In this document: one piece after another, positions 10,482-20,207 of the stretch
Position numbering within the stretch: position 1 is the stretch's first letter
Layout of the letters: every line of letters starts with the position of its first letter
DNA from: Psychrosphaera aestuarii
GTDB taxonomy: Bacteria > Pseudomonadota > Gammaproteobacteria > Enterobacterales > Alteromonadaceae
Assembly (NCBI RefSeq): GCF_017948405.1
Contig: NZ_CP072844.1
Span: 1,736,001-1,800,000 of the forward strand
DNA: 64,000 bases
Direction of reading: 5' to 3'
Notes under the pieces: model-generated
What the model was told of the DNA's origin: nothing
The model's database searches: none
What the model saw: the letters and a program-made list of their open reading frames with translations, nothing else
Position numbers and translations under genes: made by a program

Positions 10482-12893
10482 ATGAAATTTAGTGAAAAGT
10501 GGTTAAGAGAATGGGTGAATCCGGCAATTACAACGGATGCTTTAAGCGAACAGTTATCAATGGCTGGCTTGGAAGTTGACGGCGTAGAACCGGCAGCAGC
10601 AGATTTTACTGGTGTCGTTGTTGGTGAGGTTGTTGAGTGTGGAAAACATCCAGAGGCAGACAAGTTACAAGTTACTAAAATAAATGTTGGACCTGCAGGA
10701 GATGGCGAGTTAATCGACATAGTATGCGGTGCAAAAAACTGTCGATTAGGCTTAAAAGTAGCTGTTGCTATGGTAGGCGCAGTTTTACCTGGCGATTTTA
10801 AAATTAAAAAAGCTAAGCTTCGTGGCCAACCGTCATTTGGTATGTTGTGCTCTTGGTCAGAGCTTGGCATGGCTGACGACTCGGATGGTATTTTAGAGTT
10901 ACCTCAAGATGCTCCTTTAGGTACTGACGTAAGAGATTATCTAGACTTAAATGATCAAATCATTGAGATAGATTTAACGCCAAACCGTAGCGACTGCTTG
11001 GGCATACTTGGCGTTGCAAGGGAAGTTGGTGTACTTAATAACGAAGATGTAAAAGCGTTAAACGTTGAAGACGTACCAATGTCAATCGACGATAAAGTTT
11101 CAATTGAGCTAGAAGCGCCAGCATCATGCCCTAGATACTTAGGTCGTGTAGTAAAAGGTATTAACGTTAATGCAACTACGCCACTGTGGATGACTGAAAA
11201 GCTTCGCAGAAGTGGTATTCGTTCTATTGATCCTGTTGTTGATATTACCAATTTTGTGTTGTTAGAGCTTGGTCACCCAATGCATGCGTTTGATTTATCA
11301 AAGATTGAAAGTGGCATTAAAGTACGCTTAGCAAATAAAGACGAAACACTTGTTTTGCTAGATGAGTCTGAAGTTAAGTTAGACGATAAAACTTTAGTTA
11401 TAGCTGATCACAATAAACCATTAGCGATTGCTGGCGTATTCGGTGGCTTAGAATCAGGGGTAACGTCAGAAACTAAAGATGTGCTTTTAGAGAGCGCATT
11501 CTTTTCACCGGTTACTATGGCAGGTGCTGCTCGTCGTTATGGCTTACATACTGATGCATCTCACCGCTATGAGCGTGGTGTAGACTTTAAACTTCAACGC
11601 ACGGCAATGGAAAGAGCAACTCAATTATTGTTAGAAATTGCCGGTGGTCAAGCAGGCCCAATAGTTGAAGCGGTGGACAATGAGCAGCTGCCTAAAGAGC
11701 CTGTAGTCTCTTTGCGTCGTGAACGACTTGATAGAGTGTTAGGTCATGTCATCAGTGACGATGAAGTGACTACGATATTAAGCCGATTAGGTTTAGATGT
11801 TACTTTTGAAAATGGAACTTGGTCAGCTGTTTCACCTAGTTTCAGATTTGATATTAATATTGAAGAAGATTTGATTGAAGAAGTGGCAAGAGTATATGGA
11901 TATAATAATATTCCAAATATTGCGCCAGTAGCATCATTAAAAATGCCTAGCCATCCAGAACGGTTAGTTTCCAAAGCGACCTTTTCTTCGACCTTAGTTG
12001 ATTTAGGTTATCAAGAGGCTATTACGTATAGTTTTGTTGATCCTAAAGTACAAAACGCATTATATCCTGGCGTAGACGGTTTAGTTTTGCCACACCCAAT
12101 CTCAGCAGATATGTCTGTTATGAGATTAAGTCTTTGGGCTGGACTTCTACCTGCAGTCGTAAATAATCAGAAACGTCAGCAAAGCCGTGTACGTTTATTT
12201 GAAACAGGCTTGAGGTTTTTACCAGATAACACGGCAGAAATGAATATTCGTCAAGAAGCTATGTTGGCTGGTGTCATAACAGGTACTCAACATAGTGAAT
12301 ACTGGGACGGAAACCCAAGAACCGTAGACTTTTACGACATAAAAGGCGACGTTGAAGCGCTTCTGGCAAAAACGGCAGATTCGCAAGGTATAGAGTTTAT
12401 ACCTATGCCTAAAGATGATAGAAATAGTGCGGCTTTACATCCTGGTCAGTCAGCTCAGATAATTCGCAACGGTAAAATCATAGGATATGTCGGTGCAGTT
12501 CATCCACAAGCTGAAAAAACTATTGGATTAAACGGTAAAACTTTTGTTTTTGAACTAATCTTGTCAGAGATCGAAAATAGAAATTTACCGTCAGCCAAGC
12601 CGGTTTCTAAATACCCATCTAATCGCAGAGATATCGCGGTTGTGGTAAAAGAATCAATAAATGCCGATCAAATATTAAAAGAAATTAAAAATATTGGCGG
12701 AAATCAATTGGTTGACCTAAACTTATTCGATGTGTACCGTGGAGAAGGTATAGAAGATGGTAATAAGAGTTTAGCCATCTCGTTAGTACTACAAGATGTT
12801 GAAAAAACATTGGAAGAACAGGATATTAGTACTAAAATTGAACAAGTAGTGAATATGTTAACTGATAAATTTGACGCGACGCTAAGGCAATAG
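10482..12893 (+). CDS. pheT: Phenylalanyl-tRNA synthetase beta subunit
   Basis: The 803-residue beta subunit carries, in order, the EMAP/tRNA-binding domain (about 40-150), the B3/B4 editing domain (about 210-390, including [11 protein letters not shown]), the B5 domain (about 405-475) and the C-terminal anticodon-binding FDX-ACB domain (about 705-800, beginning near [13 protein letters not shown]). Length is close to the E. coli protein. SD-like GGAG precedes the ATG. It is co-transcribed between pheS and ihfA, the standard arrangement. Confidence 0.97.
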   Translation: MKFSEKWLREWVNPAITTDALSEQLSMAGLEVDGVEPAAADFTGVVVGEVVECGKHPEADKLQVTKINVGPAGDGELIDIVCGAKNCRLGLKVAVAMVGAVLPGDFKIKKAKLRGQPSFGMLCSWSELGMADDSDGILELPQDAPLGTDVRDYLDLNDQIIEIDLTPNRSDCLGILGVAREVGVLNNEDVKALNVEDVPMSIDDKVSIELEAPASCPRYLGRVVKGINVNATTPLWMTEKLRRSGIRSIDPVVDITNFVLLELGHPMHAFDLSKIESGIKVRLANKDETLVLLDESEVKLDDKTLVIADHNKPLAIAGVFGGLESGVTSETKDVLLESAFFSPVTMAGAARRYGLHTDASHRYERGVDFKLQRTAMERATQLLLEIAGGQAGPIVEAVDNEQLPKEPVVSLRRERLDRVLGHVISDDEVTTILSRLGLDVTFENGTWSAVSPSFRFDINIEEDLIEEVARVYGYNNIPNIAPVASLKMPSHPERLVSKATFSSTLVDLGYQEAITYSFVDPKVQNALYPGVDGLVLPHPISADMSVMRLSLWAGLLPAVVNNQKRQQSRVRLFETGLRFLPDNTAEMNIRQEAMLAGVITGTQHSEYWDGNPRTVDFYDIKGDVEALLAKTADSQGIEFIPMPKDDRNSAALHPGQSAQIIRNGKIIGYVGAVHPQAEKTIGLNGKTFVFELILSEIENRNLPSAKPVSKYPSNRRDIAVVVKESINADQILKEIKNIGGNQLVDLNLFDVYRGEGIEDGNKSLAISLVLQDVEKTLEEQDISTKIEQVVNMLTDKFDATLRQ

Positions 12894-12897
12894 AACT

Positions 12898-13209
12898 ATG
12901 GCATTAACCAAAGCAGAAATAGCAGAACATTTGTTTGAAAAAGTTGGTCTTAATAAGGCTGACTCAAAAGGGTTGGTGGAAGATTTTTTTGAGAAAATTA
13001 GAGAAACTCTAGAAAGTGGCCAACAAGTAAAGCTTTCTGGCTTTGGGAACTTCGAATTACGCGAGAAAAAGTCAAGACCAGGTAGAAACCCTAAAACGGG
13101 TGAAGATATTCCTATCTCCGCCCGTAGAGTTGTAACATTTAGGCCTGGGCAAAAGCTTAAAGCAAGAGTTGAAGTGGGCACTGCCGAACTAGTTAAGCAA
13201 GCGAAGTAG
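12898..13209 (+). CDS. ihfA: Integration host factor subunit alpha
   Basis: IhfA pairs with IhfB to bend DNA at specific sites. The 103-residue protein has the HU/IHF signature [20 protein letters not shown] at about 62-81. The start follows the pheT stop by 4 bases, as in E. coli, where ihfA is expressed from the pheST operon and from internal promoters. An intrinsic terminator lies 18 bases after the stop. Confidence 0.97.
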   Translation: MALTKAEIAEHLFEKVGLNKADSKGLVEDFFEKIRETLESGQQVKLSGFGNFELREKKSRPGRNPKTGEDIPISARRVVTFRPGQKLKARVEVGTAELVKQAK

Positions 13210-13226
13210 TAAAATCATTACAAATA

Positions 13227-13255
13227 AAAAAACCAGCTATAAGCTGGTTTTTGTT
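13227..13255 (+). terminator. Intrinsic terminator after pheS-pheT-ihfA
   Basis: AACCAGCT at 13231-13238 pairs perfectly with AGCTGGTT at 13242-13249 around a 3-base loop and is followed by a T-rich run. A-run upstream means it can also act for the converging minus-strand gene that ends at 13280. Confidence 0.88.
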
Positions 13256-13279
13256 TGTATAGGTTTTGAAGAATATAAA

Positions 13280-13657
13280 TTAATAAAAACCCTGTGGAGT
13301 GCGGCTGTCAGTGCCTAAAGTCGATAAATAATCTAACCAGAAATTAGCAGGGTTATAACCATCGCCTTTCTTAACAACTGTATAGCCAGAAGATTTAACT
13401 ACAGGTGCTTTTTTGTCAGCTTTAACCGCTTTTTTAGCAGTAGCTTTCTTCTCTTTAGCTGGCGCAGCTTCTTTAGACGCAGGCGCTGTTCCAGACAACT
13501 CTTTTGTCATCTCTTCGATAGCTGCTAAACGTACGTTTTTACCACCATCGACGCTATACCAACCACCTTTTGCTTCTACTGAAGGCTCTTTTCCATTTTT
13601 TGCTAAATAAGCCGCAGTGAAGTCAGACAAGACTTGATCTTTGTCTAGTTTACTCAT
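13280..13657 (-). CDS. Uncharacterised Ala/Lys-rich linker protein
   Basis: I do not recognise a named family for this 125-residue protein. Residues 1-57 look folded, with a helical start (LDKDQVLSDFTAAYLAKNGK) and the segment GGWYSVDGGKNVRL. Residues 58-88 are a low-complexity Ala/Lys/Pro linker. The end (about 89-125) is again non-repetitive (YTVVKKGDGYNPANFWLDYL). There is no signal peptide or membrane segment, so it is probably cytosolic; the basic linker could contact nucleic acid, which is only a guess. It is monocistronic, with its own promoter at 13699-13727 and a shared terminator. Confidence 0.75.
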   Translation of the reverse strand: MSKLDKDQVLSDFTAAYLAKNGKEPSVEAKGGWYSVDGGKNVRLAAIEEMTKELSGTAPASKEAAPAKEKKATAKKAVKADKKAPVVKSSGYTVVKKGDGYNPANFWLDYLSTLGTDSRTPQGFY

Positions 13658-13698
13658 TGTAATTACCTAAATATTTTTAAAAAAAAAGATGAGCTTTA

Positions 13699-13727
13699 TT
13701 TATACAAACTTTCAACTGAAAATTCAA
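13699..13727 (-). promoter_or_regulatory. Probable sigma-70 promoter for the gene at 13280-13657
   Basis: On the minus strand TTGAAT (13722-13727) and TATAAA (13699-13704) are separated by exactly 17 bases, close to the sigma-70 consensus, and lie about 42 bases before the ATG. Confidence 0.6.
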
Positions 13728-13843
13728 CTTTCTAGCGAAATTAGCCGGTTATAGATAGAAAATACCACTATATTTATCCTTTACTGCGCTTTTTATAAAA
13801 ATATTAGTAGAATAATAACTTCATGTTTTAGAGGAATAATTTT

Positions 13844-14605
13844 ATGTCAGTAACACTTTCTGAATTGATTAATCATTTAGACGAGCTATTAGATGTTAAA
13901 AACATCAACGATTATTGTCCAAATGGTCTACAAGTCGAGGGTAGAGATCAAGTAACTAAATTAATTACAGGTGTAACGGCTTCGGAAGCGTTAATAGATG
14001 CTGCTATACAACATAAAGCTGACGCAATATTAGTCCACCACGGTTACTTCTGGAAAGGCGAATCACAAGTAATAAAAGGAATGAAAAAAAAACGAATCGC
14101 AAAGCTACTTAAACATGATATTAGTTTAATAGCATATCATTTGCCGATAGATATTCATCCCACGCTTGGTAACAACGCGCAACTAGCTAACAAGCTCGAT
14201 ATTATTGATATTAGCCCCGTAGCCGGCGTAAAACCGAACGGCATATTAATGCAAGGTAAGTTGGCTAATCCAATGGCTGCCGATAAGTTTGCTAAACTTA
14301 TTAAGTTGTCCTTACTTAGAGAACCTCTTGTGAATACGGCACGAAATACAGATATATCAACTATCGCTTGGTGCACGGGCGGTGGCCAGAATTATATCGA
14401 CATTGCAGCTGAACATGGGTTTGATGCGTTTTTAACGGGCGAAGCTTCTGAACAAACCATTCATAGCTCAAGAGAACAGGGAATAGACTTTTTTGCAGCT
14501 GGTCATCACGCTACCGAACGGTACGGTGTCGCAAATGTTGGAGAGTACTTAAGTGAAAAGTTTTCGCTAGAAGTGCAATTTATCGATATCCACAATCCGG
14601 TCTAA
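13844..14605 (+). CDS. Nif3-like dinuclear metal-centre protein (YbgI family)
   Basis: The 253-residue protein matches the Nif3/YbgI (GTP cyclohydrolase 1 type 2-like) family. Metal-ligand motifs are visible: LVHHGYFWKGE near 65-75, YHLPIDIHPTLGNN near 98-111 and GHHATERYG near the C-terminus. YbgI forms a toroidal hexamer with a di-metal site. The substrate is not known, so no reaction is given. An AGAGGAA Shine-Dalgarno precedes the ATG. cmoM begins one base after the stop. Confidence 0.9.
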   Translation: MSVTLSELINHLDELLDVKNINDYCPNGLQVEGRDQVTKLITGVTASEALIDAAIQHKADAILVHHGYFWKGESQVIKGMKKKRIAKLLKHDISLIAYHLPIDIHPTLGNNAQLANKLDIIDISPVAGVKPNGILMQGKLANPMAADKFAKLIKLSLLREPLVNTARNTDISTIAWCTGGGQNYIDIAAEHGFDAFLTGEASEQTIHSSREQGIDFFAAGHHATERYGVANVGEYLSEKFSLEVQFIDIHNPV

Positions 14606-14606
14606 T

Positions 14607-15389
14607 ATGAATAGTTCAGATCAAAATTTTAACAATAGAAACACGACGTTTAAAAAAAACATTTATGGAACTAGCAAAGGATTGGTTCGTGAAGCTGTCC
14701 TTATGCGTGATCTGAAAGAGTATTTAGATTTAAAAGGCCCATTAAAAATCTTAGATGTAGGTGGCGGACAAGGTCAAATAGCGTTGCAACTGGCAGAGCT
14801 TGGCCATGAGGTAACGGTTACTGATATATCAACGGAAATGCTTAATGTTGGAAGACTCGCCGCAAAAGATAAACAACTGACTAATATCGAGTTTTATGAG
14901 CTTGATCTAAAAAACTTACGAGAACAGCTTAATGGACATTTTGACTTAGTGCTTTGTCACGCTGTTTTTGAGTGGTTAAGTGATCCTCGTAGTGCGTTTT
15001 CAGTACTAAAAGATATGTGTACCAATAGCGGTGCCATCTCCTTTATGTTTTACAACCATGTAGGCCAAACGCTCAGCAATTTAATCTATGCTAACTTTGA
15101 TTATATTAAAGCGGGTATGAAAGCTAAGAAGGTGGTGAAACTTAATCCTCAGTCAGCCTTACATCCAGACCAAGTTTTAAATTGGATTGAAGAGGAGGGC
15201 TTGTCCATTACAATAAAGTCTGGTGTTCGCGTTTTTCATGACTATATTAGAGATTTAGAAAAATGGCAGAGCGATACAGCTAATATTATTGAAATGGAAT
15301 TAACGTATAGTCGCCAAGCGCCGTACACAGACATTGGTAGATATATGCACCTAATTTTAGAAAATAAGGGTTATAAGGTAAATTTATGA
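14607..15389 (+). CDS. cmoM: tRNA 5-carboxymethoxyuridine methyltransferase CmoM
   Basis: CmoM methylates cmo5U34 to mcmo5U34 in tRNAs, using SAM. The class I methyltransferase motif is ILDVGGGQGQIALQLAELGH at about 49-68, followed by VTDIS, and the 260-residue length and the sequence HAVFEWL near 114 match CmoM (SmtA). It follows the Nif3-like gene by 1 base and overlaps the GST-like gene by 4 bases (ATGA), so all three probably form one operon. Confidence 0.87.
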   Translation: MNSSDQNFNNRNTTFKKNIYGTSKGLVREAVLMRDLKEYLDLKGPLKILDVGGGQGQIALQLAELGHEVTVTDISTEMLNVGRLAAKDKQLTNIEFYELDLKNLREQLNGHFDLVLCHAVFEWLSDPRSAFSVLKDMCTNSGAISFMFYNHVGQTLSNLIYANFDYIKAGMKAKKVVKLNPQSALHPDQVLNWIEEEGLSITIKSGVRVFHDYIRDLEKWQSDTANIIEMELTYSRQAPYTDIGRYMHLILENKGYKVNL

Positions 15390-15967
15390 AACTATATGGT
15401 TCAATTACTTCCCCATACGTCCGACGCCTAAGGATTTTATTAGCACAAACTCAATACGAATTTGAAGCGGTAAATATATTTGGTGAGTCTCGTGAAGCGT
15501 TAAAGGAAATTAATCCAACACTAAAAATTCCAATGTTCGAAGATGCTTCGAACCCAAACCTTCCTATTTTGTTAGATTCAAATTTAGCCTACGAGTACAT
15601 ATCTGAACTTTTAGATATTCCGGCACTCGATTGGTCTCAGAAAAATGATTTGGCGTTAATTAATAGTTGTAATGACTCACTGGTGAATATGATGATACTG
15701 ACTCGGTCAGGCGTTGATACTAGTGATGATAAACTTTATTTTAATATCCAACGCGAACGGTGTGCCTCTACCTTCCACTATTTTAATAAAAAGATTAGTG
15801 ACGGAAAGTTGCAAGACTGGAACTACATTACTATTAGCTTATTCGTTTTAATTGAATGGGCAGGGTTTCGTAATCTTTTTGATTTTTCTAGCTACGAATC
15901 GATACTGAAGTTTGTCGAAGAAAATCAACATCACGTTGGGGTTAGTGAAACAGCACCTAGCGAATAA
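15386..15967 (+). CDS. Glutathione S-transferase-like protein
   Basis: The 193-residue protein begins MKLYGSITSPYVRRLRILL, a thioredoxin-fold GST N-terminal domain, followed by NPTLKIPMFED (the cis-Pro region near 48-60) and an all-helical C-terminal half. The family conjugates glutathione or acts as a chaperone-like protein. The substrate cannot be read from sequence. The first active-site position reads SPY rather than CPY or CPF, so it is not a glutaredoxin. Start overlaps cmoM. Confidence 0.8.
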   Translation: MKLYGSITSPYVRRLRILLAQTQYEFEAVNIFGESREALKEINPTLKIPMFEDASNPNLPILLDSNLAYEYISELLDIPALDWSQKNDLALINSCNDSLVNMMILTRSGVDTSDDKLYFNIQRERCASTFHYFNKKISDGKLQDWNYITISLFVLIEWAGFRNLFDFSSYESILKFVEENQHHVGVSETAPSE

Positions 15968-15977
15968 GAAAACAAGA

Positions 15978-16026
15978 ACCCCGAGCTACTTTAAGTCACA
16001 ATTTAGAAATATAAAGTAGAGCGGGG
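15978..16026. terminator. Imperfect stem-loop between convergent genes
   Basis: ACCCCG-GCTACTTTA on the left (from 15978) can pair with TAAAGTAGA-CGGGG on the right (to 16026), with one or two mismatches and a loop of about 16 bases. It lies between the convergent GST-like and DUF5916 genes and could serve both, but no good T-run follows on either side. Confidence 0.45.
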
Positions 16027-16045
16027 CATGATCGTTAAACGTAAC

Positions 16046-18415
16046 TTACATCATCCACGCATAACTCATTTTTAAGAACACACTGCGAGTGTCTTTAGTT
16101 AAACGAGTTAAGTCGTCGTCTTGATAACCACCATCAGAATAGCCAACAAAGAAGAGTGTTTGTGGGTTTACTTTATAAGAAAAAAGCAATTGGGTTGATA
16201 CACTCTTAAACTGAGAGTTGAAATCATCCCTAAGCTCTTCTTGAACTAAAGGATCATAGTTTTCTAACTGACGATTAATGTCATAACCGACAATCGATAA
16301 TCGCAAAAAGCTGCGGATTGAAAATTGGTAGCTCAGCCTGAAGTCTATTAGATTAGCGGTGTAAATTTCTTTGCTATTGTAGTGCATATTAGAGAATGTA
16401 AAGGCCAAACGCGTCTCCATGTGTTTGTTTAGATGCCAAGTAACTTTCGGCTCCCATACCATTACATCGCTCAGTCTAGAGTTGCTATAGTCAATACCTT
16501 TACCAAGTTTAAAAAAGTTGCCGACCCATATATGTGAGTTAGGTTTAAACTCTAACCATGACGTAAACTCATATTCATCAAACTCTTCTGTGTTGCCTTC
16601 AATTTGAAGTGAAGAATCGTCAATTCTGTTACCAACCTTAGTTCTTGTAGTAAAGCCATGACGGAAGAATGACTGTTTAGGACCGTTGACGTTTAAATAA
16701 AGCTCAGCTTCTTGTTCAATCTTTTCGCCATTTTGGTTGTAAGTCCAGTCGACATCGCCGGCTAATTGCATGCGAGTCCACCAGTTATTATCGTCACCAC
16801 GCCATATTCTTCCACCGCCTAATACAGACTTTTGGTGATCAGTATTATTAAAAAATGCAAGGTCCGCTCGAAAGTTTTCGCCAATGTTCATATGAGTCGC
16901 ATTAAAAAACCAATCACGGTTCATGTGATTATAGTGAATTCTATAGGCAATATCGGTACCATTAATTTGTTCAGCTCTTAAAGATTGCTCTGAACTATAA
17001 TTACCAGAATTTTTAATTTCGTCTACATAGCGTTGACTGAGATATGTATCAGAGGATAACAATTGTATATTTAGTCGATTGTTTTGATTTGGCTGATAGC
17101 GCGTATCAACGCTAGTTAGGTAGTTGTGATACGAATCATTTTTTCTTAGTGTTGTCGTTGCACCGACATTTAAATCATCGTTAACGGTGTAGTTATAACG
17201 AAATGCTCCGTTTGTCGTTTTTTCTTCAATCTCAAAAACATTTGAACCAAGGTTGCCCGGCAAAAGAAATAGAGCTGTTTTATCATCAGCAACAAAGGCG
17301 CCAAATGCGTGGTCATCTACCTTACCTGTAATTTTACCGCCGTAATCAGGATCTTGAATATTTCGCGTATATACGAGGTTAATAGGTGTACTAAAGTAGT
17401 CTTCATTCGCTAAAAAGAAAGAGCGTCGTTCTGGAGTAAATAGAGCAAAAGTGTTGTTAACATTTAATTGACCTGAGTCTGCTTCAACCTGTGAAAAGTC
17501 GGGATTTAAAGTAGCATTTAAAGTTACATCAGGTGTAATACCCCATTTCAAATCTAAACCAACATCGGTGTTCGACTCACTTTCCCATTCACCAAGAGCC
17601 ACTGTATTACCACTAGTATTAATGTCACGAGTTTCTGTTGTACCACTTACAAGTGTCGGTACAAGAGTTAAATTCTTACCTTGTTTCGCACCTTTAAACC
17701 CCTCGATGGTAGGCATTTGGCACACCCAACACTCGTTGCCTTGGTCCATTTTTGCGTTAGATATACGTAAGCGTTCATCCCTTGGATAAAAGCGTACCAA
17801 CTCGTAACCCCATTGTTGAATGTCTAACCTGTCGTTAAAGTTTAAAATGCGCAAAGGTATCGCGATTTCTACGGTATAACCAAAGTCTGTAATTTGACCA
17901 GCAGAATCCCAGATGCCATTCCAGGCTGAACTTTCTCTGCCTGTGAGGGCATTTTCGATTGAGTCAGTCTGTGTCCCTAATGGATTAATAAAGAATTGGT
18001 AGGCTAAAGTGTCATCGTTGAAACTGTCAATTTTTAAACCAACTAAGTCATCGTTCCAGTTTTTATCTCTGTCCCTCAAAAATGCGCGTATTTTAGTCGG
18101 CTCTGGATCATATGCTTTAAACGCGACATATAGAGTATCGCCATCTTCCATCATAAAAGCTTCTGTTTGCACTGGCGCCAGAATGTTTTCATGGGGAAAG
18201 GTGACGTTGTTAACCAAAAATCTTCTAGCTTTACCCCACGATGATTCGTCAATTATACCGTCCACTACAATTTTCGATGTTATGCGCGGTATCTCTGTCG
18301 GTGTGTAGACGTCGTTAATATGCGGTGTGGCGATATTTTTTGACGCATTAGCAAGTACTATGGAAGGTGTACATAAAAGGAATACTGCTAACCTTTGGGT
18401 AAATCCTTTGTTCAT
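16046..18415 (-). CDS. DUF5916 exported protein with CBM9-like N-terminal domain and beta-barrel C-terminus
   Basis: The 789-residue protein begins with a signal peptide (about 1-23). Residues 45-235 look like a carbohydrate-binding family 9-like beta-sandwich (VVDGIIDESSW is the family opening). The remainder is rich in alternating aromatic strands with short turns and ends in an aromatic residue pattern (VFLKMSYAWMM), consistent with an outer-membrane beta-barrel. This layout is DUF5916, common in marine Bacteroidetes and Alteromonadales and often near TonB or peptidase genes. The function is unknown. The gene is monocistronic, with no transporter or hydrolase beside it. Confidence 0.82.
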   Translation of the reverse strand: MNKGFTQRLAVFLLCTPSIVLANASKNIATPHINDVYTPTEIPRITSKIVVDGIIDESSWGKARRFLVNNVTFPHENILAPVQTEAFMMEDGDTLYVAFKAYDPEPTKIRAFLRDRDKNWNDDLVGLKIDSFNDDTLAYQFFINPLGTQTDSIENALTGRESSAWNGIWDSAGQITDFGYTVEIAIPLRILNFNDRLDIQQWGYELVRFYPRDERLRISNAKMDQGNECWVCQMPTIEGFKGAKQGKNLTLVPTLVSGTTETRDINTSGNTVALGEWESESNTDVGLDLKWGITPDVTLNATLNPDFSQVEADSGQLNVNNTFALFTPERRSFFLANEDYFSTPINLVYTRNIQDPDYGGKITGKVDDHAFGAFVADDKTALFLLPGNLGSNVFEIEEKTTNGAFRYNYTVNDDLNVGATTTLRKNDSYHNYLTSVDTRYQPNQNNRLNIQLLSSDTYLSQRYVDEIKNSGNYSSEQSLRAEQINGTDIAYRIHYNHMNRDWFFNATHMNIGENFRADLAFFNNTDHQKSVLGGGRIWRGDDNNWWTRMQLAGDVDWTYNQNGEKIEQEAELYLNVNGPKQSFFRHGFTTRTKVGNRIDDSSLQIEGNTEEFDEYEFTSWLEFKPNSHIWVGNFFKLGKGIDYSNSRLSDVMVWEPKVTWHLNKHMETRLAFTFSNMHYNSKEIYTANLIDFRLSYQFSIRSFLRLSIVGYDINRQLENYDPLVQEELRDDFNSQFKSVSTQLLFSYKVNPQTLFFVGYSDGGYQDDDLTRLTKDTRSVFLKMSYAWMM

Positions 18416-18545
18416 TATTGCCTCTATTTACTATATTCGTTATTTAAGGGCAGGAGCCTTATAGCTTATAGCGAATTATTCTAACTGAATAAATAAATGA
18501 AAATTGCAAATTGCGATGAGCTACAACTGTGCTCGGATAAATAGC

Positions 18546-18878
18546 TCAATCAAAGGAAATATTGTTAATGGTTAATAATAAGTCGTTTTTGGTGTAGGGC
18601 TTCTGTAAAAACTGAGTGTTAAATTGTTGGTAGTCCTCTTTTGATAGTTTTCCGTCAGTAAAGCCAGAGGTGTAAATTACGGGTAAAGAGGGAATTTTAT
18701 TTCTAATTTTCGTAGCCAACTCCTTCCCGTCAATACCATTAGGTAAGATAATATCGGTAAACAATAAGCTTATGTCAGAGTTTTTATCTAATATTTGTAG
18801 CGCTTCAACGCCATCAGTTGCGAGTAAAACGTTGAAACCAAGCTCATTAAAAATATAGGTGGCTACTTTTGCTACCAT
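18546..18878 (-). pseudogene. Receiver-domain protein lacking a canonical start for its first strand
   Basis: From the first ATG this is 110 residues of a receiver domain: phospho-acceptor Asp42 (LLFTDIILPNG), Thr70/Ser71 and Lys93 are present. The first beta strand and the acidic pair (AILITED) are encoded just upstream in the same frame (to about 18908), but between the in-frame stop at 18915-18917 and 18878 there is no ATG, GTG or TTG. Either an unusual start, frameshifting from the overlapping ORF at 18896-19099, or decay of a larger protein is needed. The wording of the domain resembles C-terminal receivers of hybrid kinases. Listed as a possible pseudogene, not a certain one. Confidence 0.5.
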
Positions 18879-18895
18879 AAGAGTGTCTTCGGTTA

Positions 18896-19099
18896 TTAGT
18901 ATTGCTGAGTTTCTTTATTAGCCTCACAAAGACCGTTGATTCTATCTATTTTGATTAACTCTTTATCGGTAAAAGTGTTTAACTGCTGCAAATTCATGAA
19001 TCTAGATATTCTAAACTTTTGGATATAGAAAAGGCATAACGCAAAGCAAAACCCCGCCAAAAACGGTAAAAAAATGTTAATAAGACTTAGCATGGGCAT
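18896..19099 (-). CDS. Small membrane protein, possibly the N-terminal piece of a broken signalling protein
   Basis: The 67-residue ORF has one clear membrane segment (about 6-27) followed by a charged helix-like tail that includes TDKELIKIDRINGL. I do not recognise a family. Its 3' end overlaps, in another frame, the codons that would encode the first strand of the receiver domain at 18546-18878. A one-base change near 18909-18914 would fuse the two into a membrane-anchored receiver of about 180 residues. It may be a genuine small protein or a fragment. Confidence 0.45.
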   Translation of the reverse strand: MPMLSLINIFLPFLAGFCFALCLFYIQKFRISRFMNLQQLNTFTDKELIKIDRINGLCEANKETQQY

Positions 19100-19247
19100 A
19101 GATTACCTAGTTATTAATTATTGCTATTTAAAACTGAAAACTTCTCTTGTCAGTATAGGTAATTATTTAATTTATGGACTATATATAGCCTAATGAGCAA
19201 TTAAAACTTAGTAAAATTACCGTTATAACAAAGGAGCGCCCTCCAAC

Positions 19248-20201
19248 ATGGTGGTAGATAAGGTCAAGAGTCACACTAAAGCTAAACATATATTATTGGT
19301 AGATGACGTTAATTTAATGTGCCAATTTTTAAATGAGACTCTAAGAGTGATTCCTAATGTTGAATGCCACACAGCTTCTCGTGTAACCACCGCAGATACG
19401 ATATTACAACGCTATGCCATTGACCTTGCCATAATAGACTTAAATCTTCCCGATGGTTCTGGTTTAGACATAGTGAAAAAAATTAGAAAAGGGGAGTGTA
19501 AAGGAGAGCATGATATTCCTATTCTGATTTTTTCCGGAAATACATATAAACAAGCAGTAAAAGAGTGTTTGCTTTTTCAGGTAAGCGACATCGTTGCTAA
19601 ACCAATAATTGCTATCGAATTAAGAAAAAGAGTTGAAAATCACTTAAATTCGCAAAAGAAAATTAAAGCTCCAGAATATTATTGTGAAATAGATAAAAAA
19701 CTTCTCGCTGACGCACCACCTAAAGTAAACAAGCCTTCTCCTTCAATTGTAAATGCGACTCAAACAAACTCAGCGGTAAACCGCCTAAAAACAGAAACAA
19801 AGCTTGATGATAGTGTAAACCAATTTATTAAATGGCCAAGCGATGCCACTACAGGTTTTCATCAAATAGACAGGCGCCTAAAAGACTTGTGTTTTCAACT
19901 TAACCATTTTCATTTTTATAGAACTGAAAAAGATGTTTACCCAACGGCTAAAGAAGATATTAAAAAGATATCCATGTGTTTAGACGATCTAAATTTTGCA
20001 ATAAGACCGATAAAAGCGGCTCAACCAACACTGCCAATTTGGAAGCCATTTTACGAAAGAATAAAGATGACAGAAGAACTGCCTTTCCAAAAGTATTCCA
20101 CGCCAAAGATATCATCGGAAAATAAGACATTTTTTAGTAAGAGTTTGAGGACCGCATGGATGGGAATATTAACTAAACCAATTATTCAAAAAAAGAAGTA
20201 A
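19248..20201 (+). CDS. Response regulator with receiver domain and uncharacterised C-terminal half
   Basis: Residues 13-132 form a complete receiver domain: acidic pair Asp19/Asp20, phospho-acceptor Asp64 (IIDLNLPDG), Ser96 and Lys118. The remaining residues (about 150-317) match no output domain I know: a Ser/Asn/Lys-rich linker to about 195, then a helical, Lys-rich part with no helix-turn-helix, GGDEF, EAL or HD motif. The ATG is preceded by AAAGGAG. A gene for an Hpt protein begins 6 bases after the stop, so the two are probably co-expressed, and no histidine kinase is adjacent. Confidence 0.82.
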   Translation: MVVDKVKSHTKAKHILLVDDVNLMCQFLNETLRVIPNVECHTASRVTTADTILQRYAIDLAIIDLNLPDGSGLDIVKKIRKGECKGEHDIPILIFSGNTYKQAVKECLLFQVSDIVAKPIIAIELRKRVENHLNSQKKIKAPEYYCEIDKKLLADAPPKVNKPSPSIVNATQTNSAVNRLKTETKLDDSVNQFIKWPSDATTGFHQIDRRLKDLCFQLNHFHFYRTEKDVYPTAKEDIKKISMCLDDLNFAIRPIKAAQPTLPIWKPFYERIKMTEELPFQKYSTPKISSENKTFFSKSLRTAWMGILTKPIIQKKK

Positions 20202-20207
20202 CCGTCT

